Under the pieces are notes generated by a model, which saw only the letters and a list, made by a program, of their open reading frames with translations, was not told the DNA's origin and made no database searches. A stretch of 64,000 nt of DNA from DASWNP01 sp036399175 (lineage in GTDB: Bacteria > Acidobacteriota > Blastocatellia > Pyrinomonadales > Pyrinomonadaceae), in the NCBI GenBank assembly GCA_036399175.1, contig DASWNP010000010.1, forward strand, positions 1 to 64,000, written 5' to 3'. This document shows positions 32,480 through 40,743 of the stretch, piece by piece. Position 1 is the first letter of the stretch; each line of letters opens with the position of its first letter. A program made the translations under genes and the position numbers.

Positions 32480-33346
32480 TCCGTGGACGACTTCGGCGCG
32501 GGCGGTCTGCCCGGCGCTGACCTCGTATCTGCCTCGGTGTTGTGAGAAGAAGCGTTCGATGAAGCGGACGCCCTCTTCGGGGCTGAGCGTGTGGAGAATC
32601 TCCATGTCCTGATTGAGATAGAATTTCTCCTGACGGTCGGGGCGCTCAAGGTAGCCTCGACGGTAGGCTTGGGCGGCGTCGAGCGGGCGGACGCCGGGAA
32701 GCTCAAGGGGCGCGAGGAAGGCGTTGTTGTATTCCAGCTCGATGAGGGCGTAGTCGTGGCGCTCGCAAAGCTCGGCGAGACTGGCGATGCTGTAGCCGTA
32801 GAAGTGATGGCGCAGCTCGAAGTCGGGGTCGTAGCCGACGACGAACTTTATCGGCGGCGGTATCTTCTCGTTTATCTCGGTGATGACGAGGCGCGGGCGA
32901 AAGCGCGTGAGCAGGGCGTCGAGCACCCAGTAGTCGTAACTGTCGATGTCGAGATTGAGGACGCTGAAGTCGCGCTCTATCTCGAAGGCTTCGAGGAGCG
33001 CGACGACGTTGTGCGGCGCGACGCGGCAGCGACAGGCCGAGACGTTCGTGTAGTACTTGTAAGCCTCGGCCAGCTTGACCGCCTTGCGGCTGTCGTATTC
33101 CACGCCGACGCCCTTCCAGCCGCTTCTGAAGAGCGCGTAAGTGTTCGACCAACGGATGCCGTCGCCCGCGCCGATATCGACGGCGGTGCGCGTGTGGTCG
33201 GCGGGCAAAAGCTCTTCGATATACTTTCTTAAAATCGCTTCTTCGCCGGAATGGGAAAGGGCGTCGCCCTTGAGCGAGAGCTTCGCCCTGTGCAACTGGT
33301 AGTCGAGCCGACGGAGATATTCTTTGGCTGTCTTTCTTATCTTCAT
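32477..33346 (-). CDS. FkbM-like SAM-dependent methyltransferase
   Basis: A 289-residue protein with a SAM-binding loop AVDIGAGDGIRWSNTY near residue 55 and the acidic strand end VGVEYDSRKA. FSVLNLDIDSYDYWVLDALL and PRLVITEINEKIPP follow, typical of FkbM-type and sugar- or peptide-modifying methyltransferases. The C-terminal 90 residues (FYGYSIASLAELCERHDYALIELE) may recognise the substrate. ATG 33346 begins a basic helix; longer in-frame GTG starts overlap the neighbouring methyltransferase gene. The 63-bp distance to that gene and common strand suggest one operon. Target unknown. Confidence 0.75.
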   Translation of the reverse strand: MKIRKTAKEYLRRLDYQLHRAKLSLKGDALSHSGEEAILRKYIEELLPADHTRTAVDIGAGDGIRWSNTYALFRSGWKGVGVEYDSRKAVKLAEAYKYYTNVSACRCRVAPHNVVALLEAFEIERDFSVLNLDIDSYDYWVLDALLTRFRPRLVITEINEKIPPPIKFVVGYDPDFELRHHFYGYSIASLAELCERHDYALIELEYNNAFLAPLELPGVRPLDAAQAYRRGYLERPDRQEKFYLNQDMEILHTLSPEEGVRFIERFFSQHRGRYEVSAGQTARAEVVHG

Positions 33347-33408
33347 AGTCTCGACGAGTCGCAAGCGACCGAGCGTGAGCGCCGACGAAGACGAACGTCC
33401 GATGTCGT

Positions 33409-34197
33409 TCAAGCCTCCCGCCCAACCTCTTTGCTCGATGCTTTCTTTTGAAGATACCAGATGACGCCGCCGAAAGCGAAAGCGGCTTTCGACTCTTTGA
33501 AAAGCGGCCTGAAGGCGTCGGCGAGCCACGAATAGATGCTTTCGAGAGATTCGCGCCCCTGCTCAACCGCCGCGATGACGTTGCTCTGCGAGGTCAGATA
33601 AGTTGCCAGCTCGTCGGGCGCGAAGACGACCTCGTTCGCGTAACTCTCGGCTGCGAGAAAGCGGAATCCAAACTGCGCCGCCGTCTCTTCGTCGAGCGGC
33701 TGGCTGTGGCGCGGGGGCGAGGGAAAGCGTCTGAGGTACACGCCGCGATGCCAGAGCGCGTAGTCGGCGTTATCTTTCATCTCGCCGGTGAACCAGTTGT
33801 TATAGACGACGAGCCAACGGGAAGGGCGCAGAAGCCTGTGCGCTTCGGCGAGAAAACGCGCGCGGTCGAACCAGTGGAAGGAGAGCGAGGCTGTCAGGAG
33901 GTCGAACGAGGCATCATGAAACGGCATCTGCTCGGCGTGAGCCTCGACGTAACGAAGCCCTTCCTCGCGCGGCGCTTCGCGTAGCATCTCTCTGGAAACG
34001 TCCGTCCCCACCACGCGCTCGGCAATCTCCTTCAGCGCGATGCTCGACTGCCCGGTTCCGCAGCCCGCGTCGAGCGCATGGCCGACCGTCTCTCGCAGGT
34101 CGAGCCGACGCTTAATCATTCCGATGACGAGCGGGTGAAAAAACGGGCGGCTGCGAGTATATCTTCCGGCTGCGCTCCTGTATGCGAAGTAGTTCAT
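33409..34197 (-). CDS. Class I SAM-dependent methyltransferase
   Basis: UbiE/Methyltransf_11-type enzyme of 262 residues. SAM loop: HALDAGCGTGQSSIAL near residue 40; acidic strand end: VVGTDVSREML; motif III/IV: MPFHDASFDLLTASLSFHWF. The remainder holds RLLRPSRWLVVYNNW and an insertion of about 70 residues with YLRRFPSPPRHSQPLDEE. Small-molecule methylation is likely but the substrate is not evident. It is transcribed ahead of the FkbM-like gene. The ATG at 34197 begins MNYFAYRSAAGRYTRSRP, a normal start for this family. Confidence 0.85.
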   Translation of the reverse strand: MNYFAYRSAAGRYTRSRPFFHPLVIGMIKRRLDLRETVGHALDAGCGTGQSSIALKEIAERVVGTDVSREMLREAPREEGLRYVEAHAEQMPFHDASFDLLTASLSFHWFDRARFLAEAHRLLRPSRWLVVYNNWFTGEMKDNADYALWHRGVYLRRFPSPPRHSQPLDEETAAQFGFRFLAAESYANEVVFAPDELATYLTSQSNVIAAVEQGRESLESIYSWLADAFRPLFKESKAAFAFGGVIWYLQKKASSKEVGREA

Positions 34198-34238
34198 CCC
34201 GCGAAATTATACTCACGACGCCGAACAAAACTACAGGC

Positions 34239-34285
34239 GATTAACATGGATGGACAGGATAGACAGGATAAAGGCAAAAGGAAAG
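34239..34285. repeat. Single-armed element of the GACAGGATA type
   Basis: A run of GGACAGGATA-like units followed by a GGCAAAAGG stretch. The same words form left arms at 44.8, 49.3 and 54.6 kb, but no complementary arm is present here. Confidence 0.6.
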
Positions 34286-34321
34286 AGGGGAAGAGGGTGA
34301 AAGAGACAGGCGCTCCGGGAG

Positions 34322-35374
34322 CTACAGTTCCCGGTTGCCGGCGCGTTCTTCAGGCTTCGTGCTAGCAATCGCGCGTGGGCTATATCCCGTCCAACGCTTG
34401 AATGCGCGCGAGAAGGCGGCAGGGTCGGAGAAGCCGACCAGATAGGCCGTCTCGTTCACGGAGGTCTTCTTTCCGCTCAGGTATTGGAGCGCGAGCTTGT
34501 GGCGCAATTCATCCAACACCTTCTCGAAGGTCACTCCCTCGGCTTTCAGCTTGCGAAAAAGCGTCTGGCGGCTGAGTCCCAGTTTGCGGGCGACGATGTC
34601 CATGCACGCTTCGCCGGTGTGCAGAATGGGCGTCAGAAGGCTTTCGACCCGACCCCTCGTAGACTTTGCACTATCCAGCTTCTCAAGCAGCGACTCGGCG
34701 TGTGTGCGCAACACTTCGGGCACGTAGCGCGACGCGAGCGGCGCTCTGTAAGTCAGCCATACGTCATCCGTGAGGAGCGCGTTCTTGTCGCTCTCGAAAA
34801 CCAAAGGCACTCGAAAGATTCGGTCGTACTCGGCGCGATACGACGGCTCGGAGTGAGTGAAATGCACCGCCTTCACAAACTGCGTTTCGCCAAGGTAGCG
34901 GCGCGAGGTGGACATCATGCGGGCGAAGGTGGATTCGGTCATCTCCGGAAAGTCGTTCGGGTTCTTGCGAGTATCGACCATCCAGAGCTGTCCCGCGCTG
35001 TGTCTGAGCTGAAAACGGTCGCCGTTTCCGTCGCCGTCCAATTCGACTTCGGCGGCCAGCCGCGCGTAACGATTGACCTGCGAGAAGCCTTCCGCGAAGG
35101 TCTCGGAGGCGCGGCCAACCAGGCCGATGATTGATATTTCGGTGCAATCGAACGCCTCGCCGAAGTGCAGCGCGAGGGCGGGGTCGTTACAAAGCTCTTT
35201 GCCCGCTCGCATGAGCGCCACATACTTCTCAAAAGGGATGCGATTATCGGGGTCTTGCAGCTCCGCCGGCTCGATGCGTGAGCGCTCGGCCAGCGCCTTT
35301 CGGCTCGCACCCTTCGACTCGGCCAGCTCCATCAGCGCGCACGCAAAACCCGCCGCGATTGTCGGCTCAAACAT
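34322..35374 (-). CDS. AraC-family transcriptional regulator
   Basis: 350-residue regulator of the group with an N-terminal arabinose-binding-like domain (residues 10-200) and a C-terminal double helix-turn-helix of AraC type (about 245-340: ARKLGLSRQTLFRKLKAEGVTF, YLVGFSDPAAFSRAFKRWTGYSP). Relatives such as OruR and ArgR-like activators control amino-acid or lipid use. It faces the DinB-family gene across about 130 bp, which suggests that it controls that gene. In the gap, GTCATGTTT/AAACATAG and CATGTCC/GGACACGACATG half-sites may be its operators. Confidence 0.88.
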   Translation of the reverse strand: MFEPTIAAGFACALMELAESKGASRKALAERSRIEPAELQDPDNRIPFEKYVALMRAGKELCNDPALALHFGEAFDCTEISIIGLVGRASETFAEGFSQVNRYARLAAEVELDGDGNGDRFQLRHSAGQLWMVDTRKNPNDFPEMTESTFARMMSTSRRYLGETQFVKAVHFTHSEPSYRAEYDRIFRVPLVFESDKNALLTDDVWLTYRAPLASRYVPEVLRTHAESLLEKLDSAKSTRGRVESLLTPILHTGEACMDIVARKLGLSRQTLFRKLKAEGVTFEKVLDELRHKLALQYLSGKKTSVNETAYLVGFSDPAAFSRAFKRWTGYSPRAIASTKPEERAGNREL

Positions 35375-35502
35375 AGCTTCGGCGCTCCTTGCAACCTGCG
35401 GTCATGTTTTTGATACGTGGCGTCATGTCCCTTTGTTTCGGTCGCAGATAGGATGTGACCGGACACGACATGATGGAAACCGTTGGTCTAAAGGAGAAGA
35501 AA

Positions 35503-36183
35503 ATGCGAGTCAACGTCAAGGTAGAAGCTGTCGAGCGCGGGGAACGTTTTAATCCCGGCCAATATTCGGGCGCGAGGGCTTTCAAGCGGCTCGGAGGGCT
35601 GACGCGAGCGCTCATGCGAACACTTCTGGTCTGCCTTCTTGCGCCCACCGCCGTCGCCCTCGCCCAGAGTAATCCGCCGAGAGCCGCCCCCTCAAGCGCC
35701 CCCTCCACGCAGGGTAATCCGCTCAGCACACACAATAAGTTCGGCTACATGATGATGAAGACTATCCTGCTCCGCTCAGCCGAAAAAATGCCCGAGGAGA
35801 GCTACAGCTTCAAGCCCACCGAGGCAGTCCGCAGCTACGGCCAAATCGTCGGACACGTCGCCGACTCACAGTACATGTTTTGTTCCATCGTGCTCGGTGA
35901 GAAGAATCCTGCGCCGAGAGTGGAAAAGACCAAGACCTCGAAAGCCGAGCTGATTGCCGCGCTCAAAGACGCCTTCGCCTACTGCGACAGAGCCTACGAC
36001 GGCATGACCGACGCTTCAGCCACGCAGACGGTGAAGCTCATGGGGATGGACGCGCCGAAACTGTTCGCGCTGATGGGCAACAACATGCACACTGCGCAGC
36101 ATTACGGAAACCTCATTACCTACATGCGGATGAAGAATATCGTTCCGCCCACCAGCGAGCCGGGATTCCTGCCGAGGAACTAA
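35503..36183 (+). CDS. DinB/YfiT-family putative metalloenzyme, exported
   Basis: Four-helix-bundle protein of the DinB superfamily, whose members use three His ligands to bind a metal and often act as thiol-dependent transferases; bacillithiol S-transferases belong here. Candidate ligands are His in VGHVADSQYM and the pair in HTAQHYGNLITYMRM. A hydrophobic signal sequence lies at residues 38-54, ending ALAQ, so the protein is probably exported. ATG 35503 has AAGGAGA upstream; an ATG at 35614 would give a classical short signal peptide. Length is 226. It is divergent from the AraC regulator. Confidence 0.75.
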   Translation: MRVNVKVEAVERGERFNPGQYSGARAFKRLGGLTRALMRTLLVCLLAPTAVALAQSNPPRAAPSSAPSTQGNPLSTHNKFGYMMMKTILLRSAEKMPEESYSFKPTEAVRSYGQIVGHVADSQYMFCSIVLGEKNPAPRVEKTKTSKAELIAALKDAFAYCDRAYDGMTDASATQTVKLMGMDAPKLFALMGNNMHTAQHYGNLITYMRMKNIVPPTSEPGFLPRN

Positions 36184-36246
36184 AGTCTCTTCGCGCGGGC
36201 AGAACAATCGGCTCGAACTTCCGAGCGTTCGCCACACCGCATAGCA

Positions 36247-36279
36247 CGACGCACGGCTGAGCCTTTCAGCCGTGCGTCG
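36247..36279. terminator. Perfect 14-bp hairpin between convergent genes
   Basis: CGACGCACGGCTGA (36247-36260) and its exact complement (36266-36279) with a five-base loop lie between the DinB gene and the S41 protease gene, which converge. This is probably a shared bidirectional terminator. Confidence 0.7.
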
Positions 36280-36285
36280 CCGGTC

Positions 36286-38022
36286 TTAATTGAGAGTGAT
36301 GCCGTTGACGACGTTTTCGGCGAGGCGTTTGGCTTCCGGGAGGGCGTCGAGGGCGCGCAGGAGCTGCGGGTCGCCGTCGAGCAGGACGCGCGCCCCGGCC
36401 TCGGTGCCGTAGGCGGCGGTGACGATGTCGTCGCGCAGGCGCAGCTTGACGTAGGCGAGGTTGGTCTCAATCTGCGCAGGGCTCAGGGCGGATTCCGGGT
36501 CGCGCCGGACGAACTGGCGGAAGGCTTCGAGGACGCGTTCGTTGATGGCGAAATCTGTGGGGCGCGGATGGCGTCCGTATTGCGGCTCGTCGATGCGGTA
36601 GCTCTCAAGACCGGGGACGAGCCCGGCGGCCAGTTGACGCGTGAAGAAGAACGAAGCCTCGAAGATGCGATTGCGAATCGGGACGTTGATGTCGAGCGGC
36701 TTGACTTCGATGTCGGGCGTGATGCCGCCGCCGCCGTAGAAGACGCGCCCGGCGGCTGTGCGAATCGCGGGGCCTGACGGGTGCGCGGGCGTCGGCTGCG
36801 GCGTCGCTTCGGGGGTCGGGAGCGCGCCTGCCTCGGGAGCGCGGGGCGGCGCGACGAGCGAGGGCGCACCGGGCTGCGCGGGCTGCGGCTCGTCGTCGGG
36901 GTCGTGGCGAACGTAGTAGTCGTAGAGCGAGCCGGTCGAGTAATCGCGCTGAATCATGCGTCCGTAGGGCGTGTAATACTTGGCGGTGGTGAGCGTCAGG
37001 CCAGCGCCGAAGGGCAGAGGGAAAAGGCGCTGCACGAGCCCCTTGCCGAAACTGGTTTCGCCGACGACGAGGCCGCGACCGTGATCCTGTACCGCACCGG
37101 CGACAATCTCGGAGGCCGACGCCGAGTTGCGATTGATGAGCACGACGAGCGGATGCTCGACCGGCTCGACGCTGACGTTCTTGTAAACCTTCTGCTGCTC
37201 GTCTTCGCGCCCGCGCACGGAGACTATCGTGTGCCCGCGCGGGAGAAACTGGCTGGCGACGCTGATGGATTGGTCGAGCAGCCCGCCGGGATTGTTCCGC
37301 AGGTCGAGGACAATCTGTCGCATCCCCTCCCTGCCCAGATTCTCGATGCTCTCGCGCAGCTCTTCGGCAGTCGTCTCGTTGAAGCCGCCGACCAGAGCGA
37401 TGTAGCCGACGCTGGGGCGAATCATGTAGGCGGTGCGAATCGACGGCAAAGGCACGGAGTCGCGCACGATTGTAAAGGTCAGGGCATTGTCTGCTCCGGC
37501 TCGCTCAATCTTCAAAGTCACGCGCTCGCCTCTGGGGCCGCGCACGGCGTTCGAGACCTGCTGCGTCGTCCAGTCGCGCGTGTCCTTGCCGTCAACTTCG
37601 ACGATGCGGTCGCCGAAGCGAAGCCCTGCCTGCGCAGCCGGCGTGCCTTCGACGGGCGCTTGCACGTAGACGCCGTCGCGGTGGCGCTGGATGTTGACTC
37701 CGATGCCGATGAAGCGCGAGGTCTGGTCTTGTTTGAGCTTCTGAAATTCGCCGGGCGTGAAAAAATTGGAGTGCGGGTCGAGCGCCGAGAGCATGCCCTG
37801 GATGGCGGCTTGGCTGGCCTTCTCGTAATCGACCTCGTCGGCGTAGTTCTCTTCGACCGCCGAGAGCGCTTCCGTGTACGACTGCTCGACGACCTGCGCC
37901 GAGCTGGACTTTTCGCTTCTGAGGTAGAGCCTGCGGGTCGGGCTGCCGAGGATGCCTCCGACGAGCGTCGAGGCGATGACGACGAAAGCGGCGACGACCA
38001 GGCCAAAGCGTTTGCTGCTCAT
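36286..38022 (-). CDS. S41 family C-terminal processing protease with PDZ domain
   Basis: Exported serine protease of the CtpA/Tsp class. From ATG 38022 (AGGGGG immediately upstream) the 578-residue protein has an N-terminal membrane anchor (residues 7-30), a PDZ domain with GIGVNIQRHRDGVYVQ and GLRFGDRIVEVDG, and the catalytic core: Ser in NSASASEIVAGA and Lys in ETSFGKG. A Pro/Thr-rich insertion of about 50 residues (DDEPQPAQPGAPSLV onward) sits inside the C-terminal part. The family cleaves the C-termini of envelope proteins. It is longer than E. coli-independent CtpA homologues (about 450) because of the tail. Confidence 0.92.
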   Translation of the reverse strand: MSSKRFGLVVAAFVVIASTLVGGILGSPTRRLYLRSEKSSSAQVVEQSYTEALSAVEENYADEVDYEKASQAAIQGMLSALDPHSNFFTPGEFQKLKQDQTSRFIGIGVNIQRHRDGVYVQAPVEGTPAAQAGLRFGDRIVEVDGKDTRDWTTQQVSNAVRGPRGERVTLKIERAGADNALTFTIVRDSVPLPSIRTAYMIRPSVGYIALVGGFNETTAEELRESIENLGREGMRQIVLDLRNNPGGLLDQSISVASQFLPRGHTIVSVRGREDEQQKVYKNVSVEPVEHPLVVLINRNSASASEIVAGAVQDHGRGLVVGETSFGKGLVQRLFPLPFGAGLTLTTAKYYTPYGRMIQRDYSTGSLYDYYVRHDPDDEPQPAQPGAPSLVAPPRAPEAGALPTPEATPQPTPAHPSGPAIRTAAGRVFYGGGGITPDIEVKPLDINVPIRNRIFEASFFFTRQLAAGLVPGLESYRIDEPQYGRHPRPTDFAINERVLEAFRQFVRRDPESALSPAQIETNLAYVKLRLRDDIVTAAYGTEAGARVLLDGDPQLLRALDALPEAKRLAENVVNGITLN

Positions 38023-38160
38023 ATTCCCCCTGAACTGCTCGAAAGCTGCTTCTTCGCTCCCCTGAGACAAATTCCCTCGGCGCGACAAAAAAGATATTAG
38101 CATAGCCCTCTCCCACCCGCCGAAACCGCGCGTCCGCAAGCCCGCCTGTGGTATAAAAGC

Positions 38161-38312
38161 CGTGAATCGTCAATCGTAAATCGTGAATAGAAAGAGCTGG
38201 TGAATGGTAAATGGTGAATAGTAAATGGTAAGAACAGGGTTTATCCATTTACCATTTACCATTCACCATTTACCCTCTCTTTCTATTCACCATTTACGAT
38301 TTACTATTTACG
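38161..38312. repeat. Nested heptamer inverted repeat, GTRAATC outside and GTRAATG inside
   Basis: Outer arms 38161-38196 and 38275-38312; inner arms 38199-38228 and 38245-38274. Both layers use 7-bp units that differ in the last base (GTGAATC/GTAAATC versus GTGAATG/GTAAATG). It fills most of the 317-bp gap between the divergent S41 protease and glycosyltransferase genes, where no other feature was seen. Confidence 0.9.
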
Positions 38313-38339
38313 TCTTTTCATTGAGGTTTATCTAATTCG

Positions 38340-39200
38340 ATGTCTTTATCTCTCTCCATCGTCATCCCGGCTTATAACGAAGGGGCGCGCATCGGCAAGT
38401 CGCTTGGGTTGGTCTTCGCTTATTTGAACGAGCAGGCTTACGAGAGCGAGGTGATCGTCGTGGACGACGGCTCGACCGACGACACTTCGGAGGTGGCCGA
38501 GCAGAGCTTCGTGGCCGCCGGGCGAGTGCGTGCGCGTCTGATTCGCGTCGAGCCGAACAGGGGCAAAGGCCATGCGGTGTGCGCCGGACTACTGGCGGCG
38601 CAAGCGCCCGTCGCGCTCTTCTCCGACGCAGACCTCTCCACGCCCATCACCGAGACGCCGAAACTCTTCGAGTTGATTCGCAAAGGAGAGTGCGACCTGG
38701 TTTTCGGCTCGCGCGCCCTCGACCGCAGCCTCATCGGCGTGCATCAACCCTGGAGACGCGAACAGGGCGGCCGCGTCGTCAACCTCCTGGTGCGTGTGGC
38801 GACGGGGTTGCCTATCTGGGATACGCAGTGCGGCTTCAAAGCGTTTCGCATGGACGTGTGCCGACCCATCGTCGAAGCCGCCACTATCGACCGCTTCGGC
38901 TTCGACATCGAGCTGCTCTACATCGCGCATCTCGCGGGACTGCGACTGCGCGAGTATCCCGTGCGCTGGGATCACAACGAGGGAAGCAAGCTGAGCCCCC
39001 TGCGCGACGGCCTGCGCATGCTCCGCGAGATTTTCATTATTCGCCGACAGGCGCGCAGGGGCTTCTACCGACGCGCCATCGAAGCCGTCCGCCAACTCAC
39101 GCAGCACGGCCACACGCGCGCTCCCATCCTCGCCGACAACACCCCCGCGCCCGAAAGCGACGTGCCCCCCGAACTCGCCAGCGCGGCACGAAGAATTTAA
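38340..39200 (+). CDS. Family 2 glycosyltransferase, dolichyl-phosphate glucose synthase-like
   Basis: GT-A fold transferase that probably moves a sugar from a nucleotide donor to a polyprenyl phosphate. IVIPAYNEGARIG begins the nucleotide domain, then VVDDGSTDDT, the metal-binding SDADLSTP and the acceptor motif GFKAFR. The later FGFDIELLYIAHLAGL is typical of the eukaryote-like Alg5/DPG group. No transmembrane helices follow. Length is 286. The start at ATG 38340 is standard. It lies 91 bp upstream of pdxJ but a perfect 32-bp palindrome separates them. Confidence 0.85.
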   Translation: MSLSLSIVIPAYNEGARIGKSLGLVFAYLNEQAYESEVIVVDDGSTDDTSEVAEQSFVAAGRVRARLIRVEPNRGKGHAVCAGLLAAQAPVALFSDADLSTPITETPKLFELIRKGECDLVFGSRALDRSLIGVHQPWRREQGGRVVNLLVRVATGLPIWDTQCGFKAFRMDVCRPIVEAATIDRFGFDIELLYIAHLAGLRLREYPVRWDHNEGSKLSPLRDGLRMLREIFIIRRQARRGFYRRAIEAVRQLTQHGHTRAPILADNTPAPESDVPPELASAARRI

Positions 39201-39205
39201 GAGAC

Positions 39206-39280
39206 GTAAATCGTAAATCGTGAATCGTAAATAGAAAGAAATTAAAAATTTCTATTTACGATTCACGATTTACGATTTAC
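39206..39280. repeat. Perfect 32-bp heptamer palindrome, GTRAATC vocabulary (copy 3)
   Basis: Arms 39206-39237 and 39249-39280, each of four units plus AAA, with no mismatch and an 11-base A/T loop. Its right edge is 10 bases before the pdxJ ATG, so it would occupy the normal ribosome-binding position. Confidence 0.93.
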
Positions 39281-39290
39281 GATTACTGCC

Positions 39291-40040
39291 ATGAATGCAC
39301 GTCTGAACATCAACATAGACCATGTGGCGACGGTGAGACAGGCGCGGCGTGCGCCGGAGCCGAGCGTGACGGCGGCGGCGATGATGTGCGAGGCGGCGGG
39401 AGCCGACGGCATCACCGTCCACCTGCGGCAGGACAGGCGGCACATACAGGATTCAGACCTCTACACGCTCCGTCAGGCCGTGACGACCTATCTCAACGTC
39501 GAGATGGCTGCCACCGACGAGATGATGCAGATTGCACTCGACGCGCGCCCCGACGCCGTGACGCTCGTCGAAGAGAGACTCGAAGAGATTACGACCGAGC
39601 GCGGGCTCGACGTGTTGGAGAATATGGAGGCCGTGCGTCGAAGCGTTGACCGTTTGCGCGACGGCGGGCAGTTCGTGAGCCTCTTCATCGACCCCGACCC
39701 GCGACAGATAGAGGCCGCCCAGGCCGTCGGCGCACAGCAGGTCGAGCTTTGCACAGCCGCCTACGCCGACGCCACGCTCGGCGCGCGTGCCATCCACGCC
39801 GAGGGGCGCGCGCGCGCCGCCCGTGAGTTGGCTCGACTGCGCGAAGCCGCCACGCTCGCCGCGCAGTACGGCCTGCACGTCGCCGCCGGACACGGCCTCA
39901 CCTATCGAAACGTCGGCGCGGTCGCCTCCATCGAAGAGATTACCGAATTCAACATCGGCCACAACATCATCGCCCAAGCCATCTTTCACGGCCTCCCCGA
40001 AGCCGTCCGCGAAATGCGGGAACGAATCAGAGAAAAATGA
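39291..40040 (+). CDS. pdxJ: Pyridoxine 5'-phosphate synthase
   Basis: Closes the pyridoxine ring from 1-deoxyxylulose 5-phosphate and 3-amino-2-oxopropyl phosphate, the last step of DXP-dependent vitamin B6 synthesis. Typical text: LNINIDHVATVRQARR, GADGITVHLRQDRRHI, CDAVTLVEER-like (PDAVTLVEERLEE) and AGHGLTYRNV. Length of 249 is normal. ATG 39291 has no visible Shine-Dalgarno since the preceding 75 bases are palindrome. The TGA stop is part of the ATGATGA unit that begins the next heptamer repeat. pdxA is not in the window. Confidence 0.95.
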   Translation: MNARLNINIDHVATVRQARRAPEPSVTAAAMMCEAAGADGITVHLRQDRRHIQDSDLYTLRQAVTTYLNVEMAATDEMMQIALDARPDAVTLVEERLEEITTERGLDVLENMEAVRRSVDRLRDGGQFVSLFIDPDPRQIEAAQAVGAQQVELCTAAYADATLGARAIHAEGRARAARELARLREAATLAAQYGLHVAAGHGLTYRNVGAVASIEEITEFNIGHNIIAQAIFHGLPEAVREMRERIREK

Positions 40041-40122
40041 TGAATGCGGAATGATGAATGATGAATGAAAACCAAAAGCTTTGTCTTTTGATTCATCATT
40101 CATCATTCCGCATTCATCATTT
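40035..40122. repeat. Heptamer inverted repeat, ATGATGA/ATGCGGA vocabulary (copy 1)
   Basis: Perfect 32-bp arms, 40035-40066 and 40091-40122, around a loop that is itself partly self-complementary (CAAAAGCTTTG). The pdxJ stop (40038-40040) is inside the left arm. Confidence 0.93.
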
Positions 40123-40130
40123 CAGAAAGG

Positions 40131-40187
40131 CGTCCGGGCGAGCGTCGAGGAAGGCTCCCGATCCATTCCTCGAACGCCCGCCCGGCG
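40131..40187. other. Large GC-rich imperfect hairpin
   Basis: Arms 40131-40152 and 40166-40187 pair at about 19 of 22 positions around a 13-base loop. It lacks 7-bp unit structure and so differs from the heptamer elements. It could be a terminator for pdxJ or part of a small RNA. No gene was seen in the rest of the 278-bp gap. Confidence 0.5.
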
Positions 40188-40318
40188 TTGTTCGGCGCTC
40201 GGTCTGCGCGAAGCGCAGCGACGAGGCCGAATCTGTTTGAGTTGTGAAAAGTCGTCCGGCAGCGACGCCTGCTATCGAGATGCGCGCCGGTTCTCGTCGC
40301 GCGTCAATGGCGTTGCGT

Positions 40319-40579
40319 TCAACTGACGGTGTATTGCCTGAAGGGAATCGTGCCCGCAGGCATGTTCGAGAGAAGATTGACGATGTCGTCGCGCCCGTCG
40401 TAGATGATTCCGCCGCCCGCCTCCTGAGCCATCAGGACGATGGGCAGCCCCGTGAAGACCGTCTGGAAAACCCGCCGCGTCGTCATCGCCTCGAAGCTGT
40501 TCCTGACGACCTGTTCCTTCACCTTGATGATTGCGAAAATGATGCCCTGCTCCTTCATCAACGTCCCTTGAAATTGCAT
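40319..40579 (-). CDS. Hypothetical protein, 86 residues
   Basis: A small protein not assigned to a family. ATG 40579 has GGAGG 11 bases upstream. The N-terminal half is beta-rich (MQFQGTLMKEQGIIFAIIKVKEQVV, shortened to IIFAIIKV), followed by RVFQTVFTGLPIVLMAQEAGGG and DGRDDIVNLLSNMPAGTIPFRQY. There are no Cys residues and no membrane helix. The shape suggests a small alpha/beta domain. It is convergent with pdxJ and downstream of ruvB but 164 bp from it, so it may have its own promoter. Confidence 0.6.
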   Translation of the reverse strand: MQFQGTLMKEQGIIFAIIKVKEQVVRNSFEAMTTRRVFQTVFTGLPIVLMAQEAGGGIIYDGRDDIVNLLSNMPAGTIPFRQYTVS

Positions 40580-40743
40580 CGTCCCAGTCACCTCCTTGTG
40601 GAAAGGTCACCCCTCTGCGTAAGTAAACATTAAACGCCTTATCCAATCTGAAGAAGCTTTCATCCAAAGCAAAACAGAAACGAAACAGACCGAAGCGACG
40701 AACGCGTGGCGACGACGATGAGCGACGAGCGATACACCTTCTT

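Noticed and set aside
36247..36279. Member of the heptamer repeat family
   Set aside because: A perfect hairpin but without 7-bp periodicity; treated as an ordinary terminator.
38161..39280. Possible CRISPR array
   Set aside because: Units are 7 bp, without 25-40-bp repeats or unique spacers, and arms are inverted rather than direct.
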